Assembly (NCBI RefSeq): GCF_009176705.1
Contig: NZ_AP021846.1
Location: forward strand, 3,322,501-3,386,500
Direction: 5' to 3'
Origin: Pseudoalteromonas sp. A25
GTDB taxonomy: Bacteria > Pseudomonadota > Gammaproteobacteria > Enterobacterales > Alteromonadaceae
Length of the DNA stretch: 64,000 nt
A program made the position numbers and the translations under genes. Shown in pieces: positions 46,378 through 55,463 of the stretch. The stretch's first letter is position 1, and every line of letters begins with the position of its first letter. A model generated the notes under the pieces. That model made no database searches. It saw only the letters and a program-made list of their open reading frames with translations, and was not told the origin of the DNA.

Positions 46378-46510
46378 CTAACAACAAGTAAGTTAACAAT
46401 CAGGTGAAAAAACCGCTCAATTCTACCTTGTTTAACGAAGCAATTCTAATTATTGGGTCGAAAATCCTGTTTTAAAGGCACAAGGGAGTAAAACGAAGTA
46501 AACAAATAAA

Positions 46511-46532
46511 AAGCCCAGCTTTTGCTGGGCTT
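46511..46532 (-). terminator. Rho-independent terminator after queA
   Basis: A perfect 9-bp stem AAGCCCAGC / GCTGGGCTT with a TTTT loop. On the minus strand it is followed by TTTTTATTTG. It lies just after the queA stop and separates queA from tgt. Confidence 0.9.
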
Positions 46533-46536
46533 AAAA

Positions 46537-47577
46537 CTAAGTGCGAGATTGTTTAGTTAAAAACATTGCATCACCATAGCTAAAAAAGCGGTACTTCTGT
46601 TCTATTGCGGTGCGATAAGCCTTCATAATATGCTCTTGGCCTGAAAATGCGCTGACTAACATGATCAATGTGGACTCAGGTAAATGAAAGTTGGTTACCA
46701 TGGCATCCACAACTTTAAACTCATAGCCTGGGTAGATAAAAATGTCAGTATCTCCTGTAAACGCTTTCAATAAACCATCATGGACTTTTGCAGCAGACTC
46801 TAATGAGCGCACAGATGTCGTTCCTACGGCAATAACTCGACCCCCTTTCGCTTTTGCAGCCGCAATGGCGTCAACAACTTGCTCAGGTACTTCAATATAC
46901 TCAGAGTGCATGACATGTTCATCAACCGACTCTACACGCACTGGTTGAAACGTCCCCGCTCCCACATGCAGGGTAATAAACGCCGTCTCTACACCTTTAT
47001 CTTTAATCTGCTGTAATAACTTCTCATCAAAATGCAATCCTGCGGTCGGTGCAGCCACTGCTCCTGGCTTTTCGTTATATACGGTTTGATATCGCTGTTT
47101 ATCTTCTTCTTCATCGGGTCTATCGATATATGGCGGCAAAGGCATATGCCCGATTTCTTCTAAAATCTCAAACACCCCTTGCTCAGCAGTAAACTGAAGC
47201 TCAAATAACTCACCATGGCGTGCGAGCATGATAGCTTCTGCTTTTTCCTCAAGGATTAATGTAGCCCCTTCTTTGGGCGACTTACTTGATCGCACATGCG
47301 CCAATACTCGATGCTCATCAAGCACACGTTCAACTAATACCTCAACCTTGCCGCCAGTGGATTTCTGGCCGAACATTCGGGCAGGGATCACCTTGGTGTT
47401 GTTGAAAACCATAATATCATTCGGCTGTAAGAAGTCTAAAATATCAGTAAAAACCTTATGAGAAATTTCACCGCTGTTGCCATCAAGAGTGAGCAAACGA
47501 CTACTTGAACGCTCTTTTTTGGGATGACGGGCAATTAATTCATCAGGAAGTTCAAAACTAAAATCAGCTACGCGCAT
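46537..47577 (-). CDS. queA: S-adenosylmethionine:tRNA ribosyltransferase-isomerase
   Basis: A 346-residue QueA, adding the ribosyl part of SAM to preQ1-tRNA to give epoxyqueuosine, the step after Tgt. Family signatures: [24 protein letters not shown] (about 6-29), [14 protein letters not shown] (about 57-70), [14 protein letters not shown] (about 174-187), [13 protein letters not shown] and [30 protein letters not shown]. The length is typical. It is divergent from the c-di-GMP gene at 47829 across a 251-bp gap. Confidence 0.97.
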   Translation of the reverse strand: MRVADFSFELPDELIARHPKKERSSSRLLTLDGNSGEISHKVFTDILDFLQPNDIMVFNNTKVIPARMFGQKSTGGKVEVLVERVLDEHRVLAHVRSSKSPKEGATLILEEKAEAIMLARHGELFELQFTAEQGVFEILEEIGHMPLPPYIDRPDEEEDKQRYQTVYNEKPGAVAAPTAGLHFDEKLLQQIKDKGVETAFITLHVGAGTFQPVRVESVDEHVMHSEYIEVPEQVVDAIAAAKAKGGRVIAVGTTSVRSLESAAKVHDGLLKAFTGDTDIFIYPGYEFKVVDAMVTNFHLPESTLIMLVSAFSGQEHIMKAYRTAIEQKYRFFSYGDAMFLTKQSRT

Positions 47578-47828
47578 GGCAACATCTCATGTAAGAAAAT
47601 TGGCGCCAAGTCTAGAGATCCTAATAGGGTAAATCAAGTGCTTGTAACCTTGCGAAAATAGCATTAACCTAGCAGCGTTGCTGCAAAGTTTGGTAAATCA
47701 ACTGGCTAGTAATAGGTAAAGCTCTACAGTAAGTAACAATTGGTAATCTAAATCAGTCAGTTAGAGCTATTTTTTATATTGAGGTGACGTTTGTTGTTTG
47801 TTAGTAAATTAGAGTTAAGGCGTTAAAC

Positions 47829-50339
47829 GTGGCCAGACAATTAAATTTATTGATTGTAAACTCTAGTCAGCAAGAGCGAGATACAATAAAAAACACTCTA
47901 CAAAGCCTTGATGTATTCACTTTTATTGAATGTGAAGACAGTCAAAATGCATTGCAGTTATTAAAAAAGCAAGCGGTTGACGTCGTGATAACAGGTCTTG
48001 ATGTTGGCAAAATCGACGGTTGGCGCTTTTCGCGCATGGTTCGCTCTGGACTACTAAAAACCCCAAAAAATACACCAATCGTCTTGATCCCACCGATATA
48101 TTGCGAACGTATCGCTGAGACAACAGCAAGAAGCTACAGTATTGACGCAGTGTTACCTTTTGAGCGTCATCGCCAACTACCACATACTTTGGCAAACGTA
48201 TTATCAACTCACTTAGAAAAAAGTAGTCGTTTAAGCTTGTTATTGCTCGAACCTAATCAACAAAGGGCTGATGAAATTTGCCAACATCTTTCTTTGAGTT
48301 TTGCCTGCACACATGTCAATACAACTAATGATGCTTTGTCTCTTTTTCGACAAAATAGCTATGCAATCATTTTACTAGATGCGACAGCTACCCGCGCGCA
48401 TGCAACAAAAGAGCTTGTCGATAACATATTAAAATACAACCCTAACCAAGCAATTGTAACCATCATCGACAGCAGAGATGCTGACTATGCGGAACAACTT
48501 CTGCTACTGGGGGTCACCGATTTCGTCCGCGAGCCCTATGATATTTCAATTTTGAGTAAAGTCTGCGACCACGCGGCACGCCGAGAAGACTTTATGGTGA
48601 GCTACGCCGAATTTGAAGAAAAGGTGTCGCAACTCAGTCGCAGCGAGCAAAATTACAAAGAGCTGTTTTCAGCACACCAGCGCATTTTGTTACATCTTAA
48701 TACCGTTGTGATGGAATTAGATCAACAAGGCTTGATCCGCTTTATCAACCCAGCCTGGGAAGCATTATCGGGCTTGGGTATTAAATCAAGTCTCGGCCAG
48801 CCTTTATATAAATTCGTCTCGCAAGAGTATCAACTTGAGTTACAAAATACGTTAGCTCTGGTTATCAGTGAACAAAAACAACAAGCAAAAATAGAATTAC
48901 AAATCAATAATCAAAATCACTGTCAAATTTGGGTTGAGTGTCGCTTTCAATTAATCAACAATAGCACCAGTAAGACCACCGTGACTGCCACACTAGATAA
49001 CATTCACGAGCGCAAACAAGCCGAGTTACAGCTACGCCATCTCGCGCTGCATGATACATTAACAGGGTTACATAATAGGTACTTCTTCGACCAACAACTG
49101 CAAAAAATCTGTTCCTCTATCACCGAACAAAATAACATTGAGCATGCTTTGCTATATATTGATTTGGACCACTTCAAAATTATTAATGACAGCAAAGGGC
49201 ATCAGCAAGGAGATATCGTTTTAAAAGAAGTCGCTCAACTGTTTGGTGAAAATATAAGTGATGAACACCTTATTTTTCGGATCGGGGGAGATGAATTTGC
49301 CATTATACTCAGTAACACCAATTTATTGGACGCTCATATTGCTGCTGAAAGTATATGTATGGCTATAGAAAAGCATAAATTTCACTCTGAAGAAAATAGC
49401 TATTCAATTAGTTGTTCAATTGGACTAACTCAGCTCACTCTAGACAACCATGATGCGAATGAATGTTTGAAACAAGCCGATATAGCGCTATATGTAGCGA
49501 AAAACTTAGGGCGTAACTTAGTTCACTGCTATAGCAAAGAAGACGCGCATAACAGTACCTTGCAAACAGGTTTAGAATGGGGACACAGTGTACGAGAAGC
49601 CCTACAAAACAACTTAATTGAACTACACTACCAACCCATCTGGGATCTTAAAAATAACACCATAGCTTATTTTGAGGCGTTATTGAGGTTGGTTGTCAAA
49701 GACGAGCTTATAAACCCAAATCAGTTTATCCCGGCTCTTGAGCTTCTTAACGATACATTTTTAATGGATCAATGCGTTATTAGGAATGCTATCGCTGCCG
49801 TTGCGCAGCATAAGGAGCTCAACCAGGTAGCGATAAACTTATCAGCGCAGTCTTTCTTAGATGAGCGCTTGCTACCGCATATTCAAGCTTGTTTAGAAAA
49901 GTATCAAGTCGCTGCGCAGCGTATCATTTTTGAGATCACTGAATCTGCGAGTATTAACAACCTCAGTGCAACTCAAGCTATGATTGCCAAACTCAATCAA
50001 CTTGGCTGCCACTTTTCTATTGATGATTTTGGCACTGGATTCAGCACGTTTAGCTACCTCAAACAACTACCAGCACAGCATGTAAAAATCGATGGTTCAT
50101 TCGTACGAGATATGTTGAATGACCCGATAGATTTGGCTTTAGTGAAGGCTGTACACGAAATAAGTCACTCTCTAGACAAGCGCTCGGTGGCCGAATATGT
50201 TGAAAATGTAGACATATTCAATGCATTAAAAGAAATTGGTGTGGATTATGCTCAGGGCTTCTACATTGCACGTCCAATGCCTATACATGAACTAAAAAAA
50301 GCAATCCCTACTATTTTATCTAATAAAACAACCCGATAA
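47829..50339 (+). CDS. Dual receiver-PAS-GGDEF-EAL cyclic-di-GMP protein
   Basis: An 836-residue cytoplasmic regulator with five domains: receiver 1 (about 1-125), receiver 2 (about 135-255), PAS (about 280-395), GGDEF (about 400-565) and EAL (about 580-830). Receiver 1 has Gly in place of the usual Asp (VVITGLDVGKIDG), while receiver 2 keeps ILLDATA. GGDEF is intact (RIGGDEFAII) and EAL residues are kept (FEALLRL, INLSAQ, FEITES, IDDFGTGFS, VKIDGSFV, QGFYIARPM), so it may both make and break c-di-GMP. Start is GTG 47829 with TTAAGG upstream. No linked kinase. Confidence 0.9.
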   Translation: MARQLNLLIVNSSQQERDTIKNTLQSLDVFTFIECEDSQNALQLLKKQAVDVVITGLDVGKIDGWRFSRMVRSGLLKTPKNTPIVLIPPIYCERIAETTARSYSIDAVLPFERHRQLPHTLANVLSTHLEKSSRLSLLLLEPNQQRADEICQHLSLSFACTHVNTTNDALSLFRQNSYAIILLDATATRAHATKELVDNILKYNPNQAIVTIIDSRDADYAEQLLLLGVTDFVREPYDISILSKVCDHAARREDFMVSYAEFEEKVSQLSRSEQNYKELFSAHQRILLHLNTVVMELDQQGLIRFINPAWEALSGLGIKSSLGQPLYKFVSQEYQLELQNTLALVISEQKQQAKIELQINNQNHCQIWVECRFQLINNSTSKTTVTATLDNIHERKQAELQLRHLALHDTLTGLHNRYFFDQQLQKICSSITEQNNIEHALLYIDLDHFKIINDSKGHQQGDIVLKEVAQLFGENISDEHLIFRIGGDEFAIILSNTNLLDAHIAAESICMAIEKHKFHSEENSYSISCSIGLTQLTLDNHDANECLKQADIALYVAKNLGRNLVHCYSKEDAHNSTLQTGLEWGHSVREALQNNLIELHYQPIWDLKNNTIAYFEALLRLVVKDELINPNQFIPALELLNDTFLMDQCVIRNAIAAVAQHKELNQVAINLSAQSFLDERLLPHIQACLEKYQVAAQRIIFEITESASINNLSATQAMIAKLNQLGCHFSIDDFGTGFSTFSYLKQLPAQHVKIDGSFVRDMLNDPIDLALVKAVHEISHSLDKRSVAEYVENVDIFNALKEIGVDYAQGFYIARPMPIHELKKAIPTILSNKTTR

Positions 50340-50383
50340 CAAATTAATACAAAAGTCGCCTTTTCCTTCGCGCATATTAATCT

Positions 50384-50443
50384 ATAATTACTCTAATCAG
50401 GGTTGTCCAGCTAAGTCGTTGATTTTTGCATTTTAACTGGACA
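50384..50443 (+). promoter_or_regulatory. Candidate promoter -10 and leader stem-loop before small membrane protein
   Basis: A perfect TATAAT at 50384-50389 is followed 15 bp later by an 11-bp inverted repeat (TGTCCAGCTAA at 50404-50414, TTAACTGGACA at 50433-50443, one mismatch). The stem would lie near the 5' end of a leader of about 95 nt ahead of ATG 50492. No -35 box with good match is seen, and no T-run follows, so it is more likely a leader structure than a terminator. Confidence 0.4.
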
Positions 50444-50491
50444 TTCAATGGATTGAGTTACATCGCCTTATGGACGTCTAGGAGTGTAATT

Positions 50492-50689
50492 ATGAATCAA
50501 CTAGTAACTTTTTTATTTTTAATCAATATATTAATAGCACTTCAGTGCTATCGTAACGCTCGAAGTAAGGGTTACCCGTGTAAGTTGTTTACTGTGTTAG
50601 GACTCATTCCTTACTTCAACTTGGTTGTTTGGGTCTACTTACTATTTCTGCCAAATTTGATCAACGCGAACAAATTTGAGCCTTCTTGA
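50492..50689 (+). CDS. Small hydrophobic membrane protein, unknown function
   Basis: A 65-residue protein with two hydrophobic helices (about residues 3-17 and 35-58) joined by CYRNARSKGYPCKLF. AGGAG at 50480-50484, seven bases upstream, fixes ATG 50492; the frame continues upstream but without a ribosome site. It has its own likely promoter and leader hairpin, and is convergent with oxyR, stop to stop within two bases. I recognise no family. Confidence 0.65.
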   Translation: MNQLVTFLFLINILIALQCYRNARSKGYPCKLFTVLGLIPYFNLVVWVYLLFLPNLINANKFEPS

Positions 50690-50691
50690 GA

Positions 50692-51615
50692 TTAATTTTG
50701 CGGTTTTTTCTGTGCACACTGTGTTTGAACAAACTCACCTACCTGTTCGCTAAATAAGCGAAAGTCTCGGATCCGGCCTGTCGTTTTACGCCAAAGTAAA
50801 CCTATTTCTCGGTATGCATCACCCAAGGAGTTATTCGCGACCATAGGCTTCCCCTGCAATATTCCAGCATTAAGCGCCATTTGAGGCAAAAATGTAACGC
50901 CATTTTGATATTCAACCATACTTAACAGGGTGTGCAAATTAGCAGCTTCAAAAGGGTTAATACAATCACTTCGGTTTAGATGGCAAGCACTTAAAGCATG
51001 GCCAGTCATACAATGCTCTCTTTCGAGTAAAAAAACGCTTTTATCTGGCAATAAATTAAAGTCCGTTACATTATCAGCAACATCGTAATCACGATGATGC
51101 ACCAAAGAGAAGTGGTCTTTGGCTAGCACCTGGGTATGAAAGCGCTCTGTATGATATGGTAGAGCCAGCATGGCCATATCTATGTGCCCATGTTCTAACT
51201 TATCTAGTAGCTTATCACTCGTATCTTCAACTAAAACTAATTGTAACTGAGTAAACTCTTGTAAGCAGAACTGATAAAGTGGCGCAGCAATAAAGCTAGC
51301 AACGGTTGGGATAACTCCAAGAGTTAGTTTTCCTGACAACGGGTGTTTATAGCTTTTTGTCAGTTCCTTAACACTCATTGCATCATCAATAATTTTTTTC
51401 GCTCTTGCTACCACTTCTTCACCAATATCGGTAAACATTAAGCTTCGATTTTCACGCTCTATTAATTGGCAACCTAAAGTTTCTTCTAATGTCTGTATGG
51501 CACTACTGAGTGTTGATTGCCCGATAAAACAGGCCTGCGCGGCTCGGCCAAAATGCTGATGTTGATGAACTGCAACTAAGTACTGAAGTTGTTTAATGCT
51601 AGGCAGGTTATTCAC
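50692..51615 (-). CDS. oxyR: Hydrogen peroxide-inducible transcription activator OxyR
   Basis: A 307-residue LysR-type regulator. The helix-turn-helix lies at about residues 20-40 (FGRAAQACFIGQSTLSSAIQTLE); the regulatory domain follows. The redox pair is in EREHCMTGHALSAC (about 199 and 208), with the nine-residue spacing of Cys199-Cys208 in E. coli OxyR, so peroxide sensing is well supported. It activates peroxide defence genes, none of which lie here. It is a single gene; the pit operon terminator is just downstream of the divergent region. Confidence 0.94.
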   Translation of the reverse strand: MNNLPSIKQLQYLVAVHQHQHFGRAAQACFIGQSTLSSAIQTLEETLGCQLIERENRSLMFTDIGEEVVARAKKIIDDAMSVKELTKSYKHPLSGKLTLGVIPTVASFIAAPLYQFCLQEFTQLQLVLVEDTSDKLLDKLEHGHIDMAMLALPYHTERFHTQVLAKDHFSLVHHRDYDVADNVTDFNLLPDKSVFLLEREHCMTGHALSACHLNRSDCINPFEAANLHTLLSMVEYQNGVTFLPQMALNAGILQGKPMVANNSLGDAYREIGLLWRKTTGRIRDFRLFSEQVGEFVQTQCAQKKPQN

Positions 51616-51701
51616 TGTGCTCTAATTACTAAAGTAAATGATAACCACAGTATAACCTTGATGTTTCGGTAGGAAAACCTTATCGCGAAGGCTTAAAAAT
51701 A

Positions 51702-51735
51702 AAAAGACCCCAGTACTAACGTACTGAGATCTTTT
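51702..51735 (-). terminator. Terminator after the pit gene
   Basis: AAAAGA (51702-51707) pairs with TCTTTT (51730-51735), and CAGTAC (51711-51716) with GTACTG (51721-51726), separated by a 3-nt internal loop. On the minus strand the stem is followed by T-rich sequence. It lies 25 bp after the pit stop. Confidence 0.8.
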
Positions 51736-51760
51736 CAAGCTAAAAGTCTGTCTTTCTAAG

Positions 51761-53029
51761 TTAAACGCCGAACGCTGCTCTTAGAACATAGAATATAACA
51801 ATAGCAAGAGCTGCGCCTACTGGCAATGTGATAACCCAAGAAACTACAATGTTTCGGATCACGCTCATATTCAGTGCTGCAATACCACGTGCCATACCGA
51901 CACCTAATACCGCACCCACGAGTGTTTGCGTTGTAGAAATAGGTAGACCTGTACCAGAGGCTATAACAACCGTTGAGGCAGCAGCCAATTCAGCAGCAAA
52001 ACCACGGCTAGGCGTCAAATGTGTGATACCTTCACCAATCGTTTTAATTACCTTTTTACCTAAAATAGCTAGACCCGCAACAATTCCTAATCCACCAAGA
52101 GGTAAAATCCACCACGCAAGCGCTGCTTTTTTCGCAATCACACCATCGTTCTCAACGATGTTAACGACCGCTGCAAGTGGCCCAATCGCATTGGCTACAT
52201 CGTTAGAACCATGCGCAAACGCCATACAACAAGCTGTTAGAACCATTAATACAGCAAATACCTTTTCAACATTATTAAATTGCATTTGCTTATCGGCTTT
52301 AGGATCCATTTTCAAGCGCGCGATAGCCATCTTACCGATTAAGCCAACAGCAACTGCTATACCAATTGCAAGCGCATAACCTTCAAATGTTCCTAAGTTA
52401 ATTCCTATGTGCTTCAAACCTTTTTTAATCGTTACAAGTGCCATTACAAAGCCAGCTAACGCCATGTAAATAGGTACGAAACGTTTAGCGTTTTGTAAAG
52501 GAGCTGACGTATCAAAAATCAACTTCTGTGCACTCATAAAAATCAGATAGGCTATAAATCCAGAAATCGCTGGCGTAACAATCCAACTACCAACAATGCC
52601 TGCAACTTTGCCCCACTGTATCGCTTCGCTACCAACGGCAACAAGGGCAAAACCAATAATTGCACCAATGATAGAGTGTGTCGTGGATACTGGCCAACCA
52701 AGCATAGAGGCCAATAACAACCAGGCACCCGCAGCAAACAGCGCTGAAATCATACCTAAAACCATAAGTTCAGGAATATCAGCGAATGGTGTGGCATCAA
52801 TAATACCTTTACGAATTGTGGAGGTTACCTCACCACCGGCTAAATAAGCGCCAGCAAATTCAAAGACCATAGCAATCAAAATTGCTTGTTTAATTGTTAG
52901 CGCTTTAGAGCCAACAGATGTACCCATCGCATTGGCAACGTCATTTGCGCCAATACCATAAGCCATAAAAAAACCAACAGCTGCTGCTAAAAGCACCAGC
53001 ATTGTGCCGTAGGATGCAATGATATCCAT
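51761..53029 (-). CDS. PiT-family inorganic phosphate transporter
   Basis: A 422-residue membrane transporter with about 10 helices. The two inverted PiT repeats carry GANDVANAMGTSVGS (about 27-41) and HGSNDVANAIGPLAA (about 276-290), and each half has a WPVSTTHSIIG / LPISTTQTLVG block. It takes up phosphate (with cations) at low affinity. It follows the DUF47 gene by 34 bp, the usual pair in gammaproteobacteria. It is close to pitA in role but the branch (PitA vs other) is not decided, so no symbol is given. Confidence 0.92.
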   Translation of the reverse strand: MDIIASYGTMLVLLAAAVGFFMAYGIGANDVANAMGTSVGSKALTIKQAILIAMVFEFAGAYLAGGEVTSTIRKGIIDATPFADIPELMVLGMISALFAAGAWLLLASMLGWPVSTTHSIIGAIIGFALVAVGSEAIQWGKVAGIVGSWIVTPAISGFIAYLIFMSAQKLIFDTSAPLQNAKRFVPIYMALAGFVMALVTIKKGLKHIGINLGTFEGYALAIGIAVAVGLIGKMAIARLKMDPKADKQMQFNNVEKVFAVLMVLTACCMAFAHGSNDVANAIGPLAAVVNIVENDGVIAKKAALAWWILPLGGLGIVAGLAILGKKVIKTIGEGITHLTPSRGFAAELAAASTVVIASGTGLPISTTQTLVGAVLGVGMARGIAALNMSVIRNIVVSWVITLPVGAALAIVIFYVLRAAFGV

Positions 53030-53063
53030 TGTAAAACCTTACTATAAACGTCTTAATTTTAAA

Positions 53064-53741
53064 CTAGCGTGCGAGCATTAGCTCTAATCGAGAGCCTACA
53101 CGCTCTGCGATATCAGCAAGTTCACCAACCCATTCGATTATTTTGTATAAAAACATTACATCAACCGGGTTCAATCCTGCTTCAACTGCACGTAATTCTT
53201 GGCGGATTTTAATTTGCATGTCATCCGTATCTTGCTCGATCGCATCCAATTCGACCAACATGTTTTCTACCAAAGTGACTTCACGACCACGAAAACCGGT
53301 TTCTAATAACTCATCAAGCTCATTGATTGCTTTAGAAGCTTGCTTAGTTGCATCAACACAACGTTGCAAGTAGGTTAAAAAGTCCGCTTGGATAGATTCT
53401 GGGATCACCATTTCACGACCGACAACACGACCAGCGATATCTTTTGCTTTGTTCGCGATTTTGTCTTGGTGAGTGATAAGTTCAAGTAGATCGGTTCGCT
53501 CTACTGGCATGAATAGACCACGAGGTAATTGTAAACGAACTTCTCGTTTCAATTTATCCGCATCGCGCTCTAAATTTCGGATCTGAACACGTAGTGTTTC
53601 GGCTTCGTCCCACTCTCCTTTAAATACGTGATTAAAAAATGGAATTAAAGCTTTACTCGCTTTATGAACGATTTTTATGTGTTCTTCTACAGGCTTTATA
53701 GGAGATTTTGCAAAAACCCCTAAAAATGCATTAGTCGGCAT
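53064..53741 (-). CDS. DUF47/TIGR00153 PhoU-like accessory protein of the phosphate transporter
   Basis: A 225-residue all-helical PhoU-like protein of the TIGR00153/DUF47 type. It starts MPTNAFLGVFAKSPIKPVEEH, the usual N-terminus, with LERDADKLKREVRLQLPRGLFMPVERTDLLELITHQDKIANKAKDI as the core helix. These proteins are encoded with PiT transporters and are thought to regulate them by binding. It is first of the DUF47-pit pair, with a promoter-like sequence 41-68 bp upstream. Confidence 0.92.
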   Translation of the reverse strand: MPTNAFLGVFAKSPIKPVEEHIKIVHKASKALIPFFNHVFKGEWDEAETLRVQIRNLERDADKLKREVRLQLPRGLFMPVERTDLLELITHQDKIANKAKDIAGRVVGREMVIPESIQADFLTYLQRCVDATKQASKAINELDELLETGFRGREVTLVENMLVELDAIEQDTDDMQIKIRQELRAVEAGLNPVDVMFLYKIIEWVGELADIAERVGSRLELMLAR

Positions 53742-53781
53742 AATTGACCCTTAAATCATATTTATATGCTTTGCGGGGCTA

Positions 53782-53809
53782 ATTTTACAGCATTGAGCCG
53801 CTTTGTGAA
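53782..53809 (-). promoter_or_regulatory. Candidate promoter of the DUF47-pit operon
   Basis: On the minus strand, TTCACA (53804-53809) and TAAAAT (53782-53787) are separated by 16 bp and lie 41-68 bp before the DUF47 start. Sigma-70-like. No Pho box was found here, consistent with the low-affinity system being outside the Pho regulon. Confidence 0.45.
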
Positions 53810-53830
53810 CGATTTTTATCGATAAGGTAG

Positions 53831-53871
53831 AATAAGTTGACCTCAACACACACTGTTTAGGTCAACTTATT
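53831..53871 (-). terminator. Long inverted repeat after phoU
   Basis: AATAAGTTGACCT (53831-53843) pairs perfectly with AGGTCAACTTATT (53859-53871), a 13-bp stem with a 15-nt loop. It starts 10 bp after the phoU stop. On the minus strand the 3' side is T-rich only weakly, so termination is probable but not classical; on the plus strand it ends in TTATTTT. Confidence 0.6.
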
Positions 53872-53880
53872 TTGTGTGTG

Positions 53881-54582
53881 CTATAGAGATTTTTCTATAT
53901 CTTCTTGAGATGTATGGCGAATATCCTTCCCATTAACAAAATAAATGACATATTCAGCAATATTCTGGCAACGATCACCAATGCGCTCCAAAGAGCGAAC
54001 AGACCAAATCAAATCCATTATTTTTGGAATTGAACGTGGGTCTTCCATCATATATGTCATGATCTGACGCGTTAATGCCTCATATTCTCTATCTACTTTC
54101 GCATCCTCTTTGTGCACTTCAAATGCGCGCTGAGCATCCATACGTGCAAATGCATCTAGCACATCATGCAACATTTTAGATACCTGACGACCCATGTTTT
54201 CAATATTAACTAACAAATCCTGTTGATCTTTAGTAAAAGAGTCCAATGCCACGCGCGCAATACGTTCCGCTTCATCACCGATGCGCTCTAAATCAGCAAT
54301 AGTTTTTGCAATAGCAACAACCAAACGCAAGTCACTCGCTGCTGGCTGTCGTTTTGCTATGATGCGTGTACACTCTTCGTCAATGTTAACTTCCATGGCA
54401 TTAACCTGGTAGTCATTCTCGCTCACCTTACGCGCTTTTTCCGCATCACACTCATTCACAGCATCAAGCGCTAAGTTAAGCTGTTGCTCAACTAGCCCTC
54501 CCATACTTAAAACATGATTACGCACACTTTCTAGCTCTTCATTGAAGCGACCAGATATATGCTTATTTAAATTATGATCCAT
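53881..54582 (-). CDS. phoU: Phosphate signalling protein PhoU
   Basis: A 233-residue PhoU of two three-helix bundles. Metal-binding motifs E-x-x-x-D are visible in the centre of both halves (for example [17 protein letters not shown], about 89-105, and [19 protein letters not shown], about 195-213). It couples PstSCAB activity to the PhoR kinase and limits phosphate uptake. It ends the pstCAB-phoU operon, 24 bp after pstB, followed by a long inverted repeat. Confidence 0.95.
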   Translation of the reverse strand: MDHNLNKHISGRFNEELESVRNHVLSMGGLVEQQLNLALDAVNECDAEKARKVSENDYQVNAMEVNIDEECTRIIAKRQPAASDLRLVVAIAKTIADLERIGDEAERIARVALDSFTKDQQDLLVNIENMGRQVSKMLHDVLDAFARMDAQRAFEVHKEDAKVDREYEALTRQIMTYMMEDPRSIPKIMDLIWSVRSLERIGDRCQNIAEYVIYFVNGKDIRHTSQEDIEKSL

Positions 54583-54606
54583 ATTAAATCCCCTTCAATC
54601 AGCCTA

Positions 54607-55434
54607 TTAACCGTAACGACCCGTAATATAGTCTTCTGTTTTCTTCTTCGATGGGGTAGTAAATAGCGTGTTAGTATCCGCATATTCGATAAGCTCACCC
54701 ATGTACATAAATGCGGTCTGATCTGACACGCGAGCAGCTTGTTGCATGTTATGCGTTACAATAACCACCGTATACTTATTTTTTAAGTCGTTAATAAGCT
54801 CTTCAATAACCAATGTAGAAATTGGATCTAGTGCGGAGGTTGGTTCGTCCAACAGCAACACCTCAGGTTCGATAGCAATAGAACGCGCAATGACCAAACG
54901 TTGCTGCTGACCACCAGAAAGACCAAATGCGCTATCGTGCAGTCTGTCTTTTACCTCGTCCCATAATGCAGCACCACGTAACGACTTTTCAACTACCTCA
55001 TCTAGCTTACGTTTGTCTTTGATACCTTGTAAGCGTAAACCATAAACCACATTTTCGTATATTGATTTAGGGAAAGGGTTTGGGCGTTGAAATACCATCC
55101 CAACATTACGGCGTAATGCAGCGACATCCACACGCTTATCGTAAATATTTTGACCGTGCAAAATAATTTCACCTTCGATACGACAAGTATCAACTAAGTC
55201 ATTCATACGATTAATGCAGCGTAGCAATGTTGACTTACCACACCCTGATGGCCCGATAAAGGCCGTAACCTGTCCTTTTGGTATTAGCATATTGACATTG
55301 CTAAGCGCTTGCTTATCGCCATAGTAAAGATCGAGGTCTTTGATCTGCAGAGATGTTTGCTCTGGAGTCAAATTTGCAAGATCTAGCTTTTTTTGGCCAT
55401 TGGCCTGATTAACTTCTGGAGCTACTGTAATCAT
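54607..55434 (-). CDS. pstB: Phosphate ABC transporter ATP-binding protein PstB
   Basis: A 275-residue ABC ATPase. Walker [10 protein letters not shown] (about residue 55), Q-loop [11 protein letters not shown] (about 100), signature LSGGQQQR (about 161), Walker [13 protein letters not shown] (about 178) and switch His in VTHNM. PstB-specific features are the [17 protein letters not shown] stretch and the C-terminal YITGRYG. It powers high-affinity phosphate import with PstA and PstC. It is 29 bp after pstA. Confidence 0.96.
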   Translation of the reverse strand: MITVAPEVNQANGQKKLDLANLTPEQTSLQIKDLDLYYGDKQALSNVNMLIPKGQVTAFIGPSGCGKSTLLRCINRMNDLVDTCRIEGEIILHGQNIYDKRVDVAALRRNVGMVFQRPNPFPKSIYENVVYGLRLQGIKDKRKLDEVVEKSLRGAALWDEVKDRLHDSAFGLSGGQQQRLVIARSIAIEPEVLLLDEPTSALDPISTLVIEELINDLKNKYTVVIVTHNMQQAARVSDQTAFMYMGELIEYADTNTLFTTPSKKKTEDYITGRYG

Positions 55435-55463
55435 TACTTTTTACCTACTTAAAATCTTTACTA

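Noticed and set aside
51828..52379. Open frame antisense to the pit gene
   Set aside because: Thr/Ala/Pro-rich translation typical of the complement of a membrane-protein gene; no independent evidence.
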